Assembly: GCA_023078555.1 (NCBI GenBank) | Contig: CM041196.1 | Location: 8,071,985-8,135,984, forward strand | Length of the DNA: 64,000 nucleotides | Source: Ulva prolifera | Lineage: Eukaryota; Chlorophyta; Ulvophyceae; Ulvales; Ulvaceae | Direction of reading: 5' to 3' | Part shown: positions 55,193 through 64,000 of the stretch, piece after piece | Position numbering within the stretch: position 1 is the first letter of the stretch | Layout: every line of letters begins with the position of its first letter | Translations under genes and position numbers: made by a program | The notes under the pieces: generated by a model | Database searches by the model: none | What the model saw: the letters and a program-made list of their open reading frames with translations, nothing else | What the model was told of the DNA's origin: nothing

Positions 55193-58100
55193 ATGCAGTC
55201 AGGCAGCGACTGCACTATCGAAGACTTCATGCAGTCCCTAGAGCAGCTGGCAATGTCCAGTGCACATTTGGCCAACAAAGCCGGTGTAGATGAAAACATA
55301 GTCAAAGTTGCTCAGACGTTTCAGGCAATCCTGGACCGAGGACACCGCCGGGACCTGTCTGACCAAGCAGATCAACTTTCAAGCTGCACAAACTCCTACT
55401 GCACGCTTGTCCGACAGCTTGACGGCTCCGGATGCTTGCCACTCGACAGCTCAAACTTCGCGATTGTCATGCGACCTCTGCACTCTCTTTGTCACCTGGC
55501 AGCTGAAGACACAGTCTCTGGCAACGTGTTCTGCAGTGCTGTTGCGGTGCTGGTCGAGGTAGCCTGCCGACCCGCCCATCATCCAACACCTCTAATGCTC
55601 TCATCAACGGTCGAAGTGATCGCACCCTGCCTGCCCACGGCCCGCCTCAAGTTCAGCTCAATGGAGACTGCAGCTGCTGCCGCTGCAGCGTTGGCAGACC
55701 TTTGCACCACATCTGCGGCGGCCATGCCTGTGCTGCAGGCACAGCAGTGCTTCTCCCACGCCACACAATCGCTGCACGGTCTAGCAACAAGCAGCCCGCC
55801 AGCAGATGATTGGCATACGAAGGTCCTGTCTCATGTCCTGACAGCTCTCAGCAGCCTGGCGCCTCTGCAGTCTCTCCAGCTGCGTGAGTCAGTCGCTAAG
55901 CTCGTGGACGCTTCCACGCTGCTCTGGACCCTTGGCCTCCCAGCCTCCGTCTCCAAACCTCCCTCCACAAGCCGAGCACCAGCATCTCAGCCGTCTCTCC
56001 CGGGGAGCCCCACCACCGACAAGTACATTCCTCCCTGGCGGCGCAACAGTCACCGCTCGTCTTCTGACGCTGCCGACACGTCCCCATACAGCTCAGACAC
56101 GTCCATGTCATCTCGCAAAGACACCGACACCGGCCTCAGAGTTCGCGTTGCAGCACTCAAGCTCCTTACCCTCTTGCTGCAAAGCCATCCGACTGCGCTC
56201 CACCCGGTGTGGGACCGCCTGATTCCCCACTCCAATGCCACGCTGCCCTCCGCCCGCCCGCGCTCGCTTCTCGGGGTGCTCCTGCATGACCCCTGCGCCA
56301 CTGCGCGCACCGCGGCGGCCGTGGCAGTGCAGACGATGCTCACAGGCCCCAGGAACGCTGCGTTCATCCGCGTCGCACGCAGTGCGAGTGCCGGGCCGCA
56401 GAGGCGCGCGCGGCTCGCGCCGGCCCGCTCGTTCATGCCTCTCTCCGAGTCGCTGGCTCTCATGGTCCAGGCCATGCATACCTGCTTAGCTGCTGCCCTG
56501 CAGCGGGAGGCTGTGCCGGAGGTGATCGTGGAGGCCCTGAAGGCTGCTGACACGCTTATGCAGCACGCCCCGTACGAGAACCTTCCGGCGGAGCTCCCGC
56601 AAGACCTCGTCAATGCCTGCGCTGTCAGCTGGAACGGCGTCGACTCCCGCACAGGTGCCCAGGTGCTCCTCTCGCTCCTCCACATGCCCTCGGCCTCCTG
56701 AACCGCTGTCCAGGTTGCAACGGTGCTGACGCCGTGATTGAACGAAGCCGTGATGGCTGCAGGGGTCGCACTCGGGGTCCCTGACGAGCCCGCGGAGCCC
56801 TCGCCAGGACGGCGTCCCGAAGCGCTGCGCCATCCTCGCGCTCCTCGCGACTGCCGCGCGCTCGCCCGCTGCGCTCTCGCTGACATCGCTGGCCGTCACC
56901 AACCCCGCCGACCGCGCAGCGGGCCCACGCCAGGACCTCGTGGCCGTGCTGATGGCGTGCGCCGCTCCGGCCGCGATGCACCCTGCTCTGCAGTGGGAGG
57001 CCTGTGCCGTGCTGCGCGCGCTGTGCCAGCACCGCGCAGGCGAGCTGCCGCTGCGGTGGCCGGACGTGCAGGCGCTGGTGCGCGCGCATGTGGAGCGGGT
57101 GGCTGAGGCGGCCCCCACCCCGCCAACACCCGGCCGCCGCGCCTCCCGCACGACAGCCTCATCTGCCTCCATGCCTGAGAAGGTCGCGAACCAGGCCGTG
57201 CGCCTGGCCGGGGACTTTGCGTCGGCGTCGTGCAAGCTGGTGTGCGAAGCGGAGGTGTCGAAGCAGGAGCACTGCCTCGTGTCGCTCGCGGCAGACTTCA
57301 CGGCGACGATGGCCGCATGCGCGGAATGCGCGGCGGCTCCCGCTGTGCGCGCTGCGGCGTATGCTGCCCTCGCTGCGGCCCCGCCGGAGCTATGGGCGGC
57401 GCTACCTGGCGAACAGGTGGAGAGGGAGGTCGCTGCGATGCATCGCGTGGTGGAGACGGACGGCGTGCCGGCCGTGCGAGCGCACGCGGTCGCCGCCGCT
57501 GCGGCCGCTGTGTCCCATGGCAGCTCCTTCGCAAAGGCGCCGGGCGCGTGGGCGGCCGCTGCCGCGGCGCTCCTGCATGCGTGCCGGGACAGCGGGGCCA
57601 GCGTGAGGGTCGCGGCCGCCGTCGCGCTGGCGAGGGTGTGCGTCCAGCTGCGCCTTCTGGTGTACCCTGATGCAGGTGACACAGCAGAGGGGGAGCTGAG
57701 GCTCGGTGGAAGCTCGCCAGTGCAGGGTCACACTTCTTGGCCGCCTGCATCATCGGCGGCCGAGGCCCGCGGCGATGTTCCCGTCGCCGCGGTGCTGGGG
57801 CCGGAGGCATGGGGGCCCCTCCGGGACGCGGCCCTGGCCTCCGCTCAGGGGGGAGACAAGACGAGCGCACACGGGCTGCGCGCCCTGGGGTGCCTGTGTG
57901 CCCTGCTGCCCACGCAAGAGACCATGGTCGCCAAACGCATCGTGCAAACAGCCCGGCCCGATCCTGCCGCTGCTGCTCTGAGGGCAGAGGCGAGCGGGGC
58001 AGAGCACGAGTGGAGCGAGTGGCTCGCGGAAGCGCTGCAGGTCATGCGGCAAGGCGTCAGCTCCGGCAGCGCGAAGAGTGCATGGAACGCATGCATCGCT

Positions 58101-58885
58101 GCGGCCCAGGTGTTTCTGCGGAGCCAGCGCCTGCGCGGCGTCGTCGAGCTGGCCCCGCTCCAGGACCTCCACGCCGCGGTGCTGGCCGCCCTGCAGCACA
58201 GCCAGAACTTCAAGGTCCGCATCCATGCGGCGCGCGCGCTGCACGCGGCCGACGCCTCTGTGTGCCGCGGCGGAGCGAGCGCCACGCTGCAGCCGGTGCT
58301 GGACGGCCTGCGGGCGGTCGAGGCGGAGGGGGCGGGAGGCGGCGCCCCCGGCGGCGGCGCCAGGCGGCCGGACTCTGGCAGGCCCGACCCAGAGGCTCAT
58401 TTCAAGTACCACGGCGAGCTGCGCGAGAGTCTGACCGGCGTGCTGGTGGAGCTGCTTGCGGCGTGCACACCTGCTGAGCTGGCGGCGGCATCCGGGGACC
58501 TCGAGTGGATCCTGGAGTTCCTGGACAGCCAGGTCGCAGCGTGGAGCGTGCTGACCGTTCCGGACGACGCCACTGATGAGGTGCCTCCCTCGCCTCACTC
58601 CATGTGGCTGCATGTTACCAGATGCACCTGTCTCACTGGCGGGGTAGGATGCAGGGAGAGCTGGCCGGGCGGCAGTACATGACCCAGGAAGCAACTCTGC
58701 GGGGTGACGTGGAGGAGGTCGCAGTGAGAGGCGCACAGCTGCACCTGGCCATTCCGCCTGCCTGCGCCGGTGTGGCTGCCGCGGTGCGGAGCATTGACGA
58801 GGTGGCACATGACGGGCGTGCGACCCTGTCGCAGGACAGCCGCGAGACCCTGTCTCGGTTGAAGGAGCTCTTGCGTGAGCTATGA
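55193..58885 (+). CDS. HEATR6: HEAT repeat-containing protein 6 homologue
   Basis: Armadillo/HEAT solenoid protein of poorly known function, conserved across eukaryotes. Three long exons: 55193-56662, 56808-58580 and 58655-58885, giving about 1157 residues against 1181 in human. Seen: helical repeats throughout the N-terminal third, the KYIPPWRR signature at about residue 280, then the DUF4042 region (RVRVAALKLLTLLLQSHP, LLGVLLHDPCATARTAAAVA, then LTGPRNAAFI), and a C-terminal part with KSAWNACIAAAQVFLRSQ, QNFKVRIHAARALHA and KYHGELRESLTGVLVELL, all characteristic of the family. Alanine content is very high in exon 2. The acceptor of exon 3 could instead be at 58617 (ATGCACCTG), also phase 0. 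No TGTAA is close to the stop. Confidence 0.93.
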
Positions 58886-59468
58886 GCCTGCCGCGAGGTG
58901 AGGTAGGTGCGGCGACTCGTCTGATGTGGTGCTGCATCTACTGCAGCCGCGCCGCCCGGTCGCTGAACATCGTGGCCACCGGTGTGCCGTGTGTGTGGAT
59001 CGCGTGCTGACAGTCAACACCAAATGCGGGCCTGACTCCTGCTGGCAAATCTGCTGCAATCATCGAGTGACGAATCTCGGCATCTTCAGTGCCGCTTGGG
59101 ACACATCGAGCTGTGCTGTCTCGCGTAACATTGCGCTGCATCTGCACGAAGTATTCACCTGCGCTGGTCCGCCTGTTTTGCGGCATTGTCGAACGGAAAG
59201 TCTGCCGAGGGTCAGCGATTGCTTGCCGTAAGCATGCGGTGGTCGTGTTCCACGTTTTCTTCTGCGCGCACATGCACCAGGCCGAGGGCTGCGCTGGTTG
59301 CTCATGCGGCCAAGGGCTTCGGATCATCAGACAGTAAACCGTCCAAAGTGTGCTCTATCGATGTACTGAGTAACCATAGCCGTGGTTCCTGGAAGCTCGA
59401 TCGCCCCACCTTCCAAGATCTTGTCGCATCTAGCGTGGCAAGGCTCTGATCCCACGCTGTCTACGGGC
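58886..59468. other. Intergenic DNA, HEATR6 to the TPR gene
   Basis: No gene recognised. A frame open from 59382 is in phase with the TPR gene start and is preceded by a stop, so the real 5' end could include a further upstream exon. Confidence 0.5.
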
Positions 59469-61320
59469 ATGCAGGCCAAAGCAGGGAAGCAGTCCAAGGC
59501 CAGCAAGCGCTCTAAGAAGTCAAAAGGTAAAACAGGATATCGCCAGCGCTCGAAGCTGCGCGGCGATGAAGGGGACGACAACGACGGTGTGCAACAACAA
59601 ACAGCGCGCCCGCTGACGGAAATGCAGGCACCCCAGGGGGTCTCCATCGCATCCACGGAGGAAGTGCCAGCAGAGCCCGAGGAACCGAAGCCGTCGATAG
59701 TGGACGAGGCCGCGTTCGAAGAGCGACTCGCCAGTTTGAAAGCCGATAGCAGTCTCCTCAGTAAGGTGCTGCTGCTACTCATCCTGATGACCGTCCGCAG
59801 CGGCCTTCAGCAGGCTGCTCCCGCCTTCAGTACGAGTGCCGTCGTGCTGAATGCACGGTGCCATGCAGGAGAAAGAGATCAAGACCAAGTCGGACTCCCC
59901 ACTTGGTGCCACAATAGCAGAGGATTTGTACAAGAACCCACCGTCGATCATGGACACCATGACCGGCACTGCAGGTGATAAGGATGACAAGGTCGATGTG
60001 TTTGGAGGCAACCGGGCTGCCGCACTCGGTGCAAGTATCTTCCTGGCTGTCATCCTGCTGATTGGCACGATCGGCTTGCCCGATTCGGGAGGACAGGCTC
60101 CCAAGGCTCCTCAGGTGCTTCCTCACTCACACCACCATCTCGACTTCGCCCCGCGCCCGTCCACCTGATGCCCATCACTGCACGAGCCGGCATGCGCCCC
60201 GCTGACTGCGCAGTGGTGGTGCTGTGTAGGATGCCCTGTCAGGCGAAGAGCGCAAACAGCTCGAGGGGCAACGGGACCAGTTTGCTGCGAGGCTCGCGGC
60301 CGACAGCAGCGACGCCGAGGCCCTCGAGGCCCTCGCCGTGACGAACGCCAACCTCGGCGACTTTGCCCAGGCCGAGCAGCTGCTGTCGCAGCTCGTGGAG
60401 ATCAACCGCGGTGACCCCGACGCCTGGCGCCTGCTCGGGGAAACGCGCACGGCCCTCGGCCGCCCGGGTGACGCCGTCGCGGCGTTCCGCGCCGGCCGCG
60501 AGAGCTCCCCGGAGGACATCGGCCTGCTGAAGGGCGTCGCGGGGGCGCTGGTGCAGGACGGGCGGCCCGAGGCGGCGGTGAGGGAGCTGCAGGGGGAGGC
60601 CGAGCGCGTGCGCGCGCGGGCGGCGTCCGGGGCGGCCGCGGCGCCGGGGCAGCGCGGCATCGGCGCCGTCGAGGTCGACCTGCTGCTGGCGAAGGTGTTC
60701 TCGCAGTGGAAGGGCCACACCGGAGACGCTCTCGCCGTGTACGACCGCGTCATCGCCGAGAACCCCGACGACTTCAGGTGTGAGTTCGACCCGGCCCCTG
60801 CACTGGGACCTGTCGAGCCACGCGTGTGCGGGCTCACCAGCGCGGTGGACAAGCTGACTCGTGCTCAGAACGGATGGGGGCTTGAACATGCGTCAGCACG
60901 CGGATGCGCCCGACGTGACGCCCGTGGCTGTCCTGCATGTGTGCCTGGCTGTGTGCATGGGAGCACAGCCATGCATGAACACTGCGTGGGGCCGTTAGCC
61001 AAACAGAATGCAGACTCGGGCTGCGACGACGTCGAACGCTGGTGGTGAACAAGTGATCCACACTGCCGTGTCACTCGTGCTCGCCGTCCGGTGCATCTGT
61101 TGCAGTGGCGCTGTTGCACGGTGGCAGCGCCCGGAGCAGATCGCATTGAGGCCGCACTGACCATCGCATTGGTGTGTGCAGGGGTCACTTGGCTAAGGGG
61201 GTGCTGCTTCGCAGCGAAGGCCGCAAGGGTGATGCGGACCGGGCGTTCCTGCAAGCACGATTCCTGGCCCCCAAGGAGCTGCGCAGTGTCGTGGATCGTG
61301 TTGCTGTCCCCGAGAACTAG
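59469..61320 (+). CDS. TPR protein resembling plastid SLOW GREEN 1
   Basis: Tetratricopeptide-repeat membrane protein; the TPR arrangement and C-terminus recall SLOW GREEN 1, needed for chloroplast development in Arabidopsis. Four exons in phase: 59469-59765, 59869-60114, 60230-60777 and 61182-61320, giving 409 residues. Seen: a basic Lys/Ser-rich N-terminus (GKQSKASKRSKKSKGK), an acidic stretch, one membrane helix at about 150-169 (AALGASIFLAVILLIGTIGL), then at least three TPR units (ALEALAVTNANLGDFAQAEQ, AWRLLGETRTALGRPGDAVA, ALAVYDRVIAENPDDFR|GHLAKGVLLRSEGRKGDAD) and an end QARFLAPKELRSVVDRV. The N-terminus is not a textbook transit peptide; an upstream exon is possible. TGTAA follows 114 bases past the stop. 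Confidence 0.85.
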
Positions 61321-61771
61321 TCACAGGCACAGGCGTGGCCATGCTCAGGGCATGTTCGTGTACATTGTCTGTGTGAGAGATGAACTCGGCCCTGAGGCTG
61401 TTCAGTTTTGTGTCGGATTTTGGTCTGGAAGGATGTAACTCTTGCTGTGATGACATCCATGCTCCTGGACTGGCACGATACCGCAGCGTCGAGATCCGGT
61501 GCGGTGCTCGGATGATCCATTGTAGCGTTATTCCGCATGACTCCCTCGTCGTGCTGCTCCCGTGTGTTATGATGGCTCGATGCGACGTGCGAGTTCCTGG
61601 GGTGGCATGGCGACGGGGGCAACGTCAATTTGGCCGCGCAGCACTCGCCAGGACCGGCATCCTTGCCGCGGTAGCCGGTGAGCATCGTCAAAGGCTGCGG
61701 TAAACATGCCCTAGACAACGTGTTCTTGTGAGTTTGCGGCGACACCCTTGAGCGCGGATGCCCTGTACAGA
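61321..61771. other. Intergenic DNA, TPR gene to 2-isopropylmalate synthase
   Basis: 3' UTR of the TPR gene and promoter of the synthase. No other feature seen. Confidence 0.55.
61434..61438 (+). promoter_or_regulatory. TGTAA poly(A) signal of the TPR gene
   Basis: TGTAA in AAGGATGTAACTC, 114 bases past the stop. Confidence 0.45.
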
Positions 61772-63857
61772 ATGCAGGCCCTCGGTACTGTTCACAGCAG
61801 GGCGTCTCCTCCTTTCGCAAGTAGACGTCCACAGCAAGTACAGCGCTGCATTAGAGTCATTTCCAGGGCCGTAGACCGCCCAGAGTACATCCCGGGATCG
61901 ATATCTGATCCCAACTATGTTCGCATATTTGACACCACGCTGCGCGACGGCGAGCAGTCTCCTGGAGCCACGCTGACATCCCGAGAGAAGCTTGACATTG
62001 CCCGGAACCTGTCTAAGCTCGGAGTGGACATCATCGAGGCGGGCTTCCCCTTCGCCTCGCCCGATGACTTCGCGGCGGTGCAGCAGATCGCCAAGCTGGT
62101 GGGCAACGAGGTCGACGACAACGGCTACGTGCCTGTCATCTGCGGCCTCTCCCGCACCAAGACGTCTGACCTGGAGTGCGCGTGGGATGCGGTGCGGCAC
62201 GCCAAGCTGCCGCGCGTGCACACCTTCATCGCCACTTCCCCCATCCACATGGAGTACAAGCTCCGCATGACCGAGGACCAGGTCGTGGAGAACGCCGTCG
62301 CCGCCGTGCGCCACCTCAAGTCCCTCGGCTGCGACGACATCGAGTTCTCGCCCGAGGACGCCGGCCGCTCGGAGCCCCGGTTCCTCTACCGCGTCCTCGA
62401 GGCCGTCATCGAGGCCGGGGCGACGACCCTCAACATCCCGGACACGACCGGCTGGAACATGCCCGCCGAGTTCGGCGGCCTCATCGCGGACCTCCGCGCC
62501 AACACCCCCGGCGCCGCCTCCGTCGTCTTCTCGACGCACTGCCAGAACGACCTCGGGCTGTCGACGGCCAACTCGCTCGCGGGCGCCGTCGCCGGCGCGC
62601 GCCAGATCGAGTGCACCATCAACGGCATCGGCGAGCGCGCGGGGAACGCGTCGCTCGAGGAGGTCGTGATGGCGATCGCGCTGCGCGGCGCCGACGAGCT
62701 CGGCGGCCTCCGCACCGGCATCAATACCCGCGCCATCTTCCCCACCTCCCGCATGGTCTCCGACTTCACCGGCATGATAGTGCAGCCGCACAAGGCGATC
62801 GTCGGCGCCAACGCGTTTGCGCACGAGAGCGGCATCCACCAGGACGGCATGCTCAAAAACGCAAACACGTACGAGATCATGACGCCCGAGAGCATCGGCA
62901 TGTCGCGCGCCGAGGCCGACGTCGGCGTCGTGCTGGGGAAGCACAGCGGCCGCAACGCGCTGCGCACGAAGCTCGCGGCGCTCGGGGTCACGCTCGAGGG
63001 GGACAGCCTCGACGAGGTCTTCAAGCGCTTCAAGGACCTGTGCGACAAGAAGAAGCGGGTGCAGGAGGAGGACGTCCTCGCGCTCGTGTCTGACGAGGTC
63101 TCCCAGGTGAGTGCAGTCCGTTCCTGCTGTCTCTATCGGGGCAGGAGCGCTCCGGCGGCGGCAGCTGCAGCGATGCTGTCGGGCAAGCGCGTCCTCTCCT
63201 GGCTGCTCTGCCGGGGTGGCCGCCTCGGAGCTGCCGCTCTTGTGCATCCGTACTGCGGGCCGGGGGGCCAAGGGCGGTGGCGCCATCGGGTCCATCGGGT
63301 CCATCATATCAAACGGCGCCACGTTGCGGGGGCAGAGGGCAGGCGTCACGGGGGCTGCGACAGCGCGTGGCCGTGCAGGGGTGCCACACCGGCAGGCCCT
63401 GCTCGCAGCCGCACGCATGCGGCATCTCGCCAAGCACCCGGCACCCCTCTCGGCCTCGCTGCTGCGGGCCGGACGTGCCGTCTGTAGACTTGCATGCGAT
63501 GGGGTCACACATTCAGCCACCCGCGATGCGCCACCGATCCCATGCATTCAGGCATGTCAGCCTGCGGCCGCCGGCGCCGCCCCGTCGCGGACGCCTCTAA
63601 CAGTCCTCGCCGTGTAGGCCGGCAGCACGTGGGCGCTGGAGGACCTGCAGGTGGTGTGCGGCACGATGGGCATGCCGACGGCGACGCTGAAGCTGCGCGG
63701 CCCGGACGGCATGCTGCGGGTGCGCTCCGCCATCGGCACCGGCCCCGTGGACGCCGCGTACAAGGCCGTCGACTCCGTCGTGTCCGTGCCCGCGGAGCTC
63801 ACCGACTACTCGATCAATTCCGTGACGGAGGGCATCGAGGCCCTCGCCGCGACGCGG
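61772..63857 (+). CDS. IPMS: 2-isopropylmalate synthase (5' part; continues past the window)
   Basis: First committed step of leucine synthesis: 2-oxoisovalerate plus acetyl-CoA gives 2-isopropylmalate, in the plastid. Exons 61772-63106 and 63618-63857 are visible; a GTGCGC donor at 63858 leads out of the window. Residues 1-45 are Arg/Ser-rich and acid-poor, a likely transit peptide. Then comes the TIM-barrel HMGL-like domain: [18 protein letters not shown] (signature 1, residues 51-68), [37 protein letters not shown] with the metal-binding His, [15 protein letters not shown] and [12 protein letters not shown]. After the linker, exon 2 begins the LeuA regulatory (leucine-feedback) domain: [35 protein letters not shown] and YSINSVTEG. 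The remainder of the regulatory domain lies outside the window. Confidence 0.95.
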
Positions 63858-64000
63858 GTGCGCCCCCGCCCGGCCGCTGCGGCCATGCATGTCGTCGGAC
63901 CAGCCGAGATGCAGCCCACTCCGGTCACACCGCTCTGCATGCTCTGCCGGCTGCGATGTGCCCGTTCCGTTTCGAGTGTCTGTGGCATGCGTCCCTTACA

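Noticed and set aside
61688-63547. 619-codon open frame on the minus strand
   Set aside because: It is the antisense of the 2-isopropylmalate synthase exon. High third-position G+C keeps the opposite strand free of stops; its translation is low-complexity with no domain.

Overview
The window is nuclear DNA of a eukaryote, most probably a GC-rich green alga (Chlorophyta, perhaps a trebouxiophyte). The genes have many short introns. Plastid-type proteins are present: a SLOW GREEN-like TPR protein and a 2-isopropylmalate synthase with a presequence. Several genes are followed by TGTAA, the usual chlorophyte poly(A) signal. There are no bacterial operons, CRISPR arrays or rRNA genes. All exon models were read by eye from open frames, splice signals, matching phases and family motifs, without transcript data. 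I placed 55 introns. Donors are most often GTGCGC (about 19) and acceptors usually end in TGCAG (about 37). Five introns appear to be GC-AG.

Layout, left to right. 1-1464 (+): 3' end of a DDX5/Dbp2-type DEAD-box helicase with a glycine-rich tail. 4085-7093 (-): an unrecognised secreted, cysteine-rich protein made of two duplicated modules. 7094-13027: long gap with no convincing gene. 13028-15668 (+): alpha/beta hydrolase. 16517-18124 (-): quinone-oxidoreductase-like MDR protein. 19507-26638 (+): Strawberry notch/FORGETTER1 helicase with a UBA-like C-terminus. 27782-38390 (-): three intronless paralogues of an unrecognised nuclear-looking zinc-finger family (called HTF-A, -B and -C here), separated by gene-poor DNA. 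40003-43079 (-): TMEM120. 43489-44813 (+): p47/PUX-type UBX protein. 45265-47134 (-): ribokinase. 47829-51275 (-): proline iminopeptidase. 51737-52700 (+): B9D2. 53603-54505 (+): exosome RRP41. 55193-58885 (+): HEATR6. 59469-61320 (+): SLOW GREEN-like TPR protein. 61772 onward (+): 2-isopropylmalate synthase, cut by the window end.

The right half (40-64 kb) is dense housekeeping sequence with two short head-to-head pairs, TMEM120/UBX and iminopeptidase/B9D2. The left and centre hold the accessory material: the duplicated secreted protein, the HTF family and a dispersed tRNA-like SINE family. One SINE copy lies just upstream of HTF-A, one lies in an iminopeptidase intron, and a weak fragment lies near 10.1 kb. 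The best candidate for something undescribed is the HTF family: two helical LGGG repeats, then a C-x2-C-x12-C-x2-C-x13-C-x3-H finger with a conserved helix, and in two of the three members a second finger at the C-terminus. B9D2 is a transition-zone protein, so the organism or a recent ancestor probably builds flagella.
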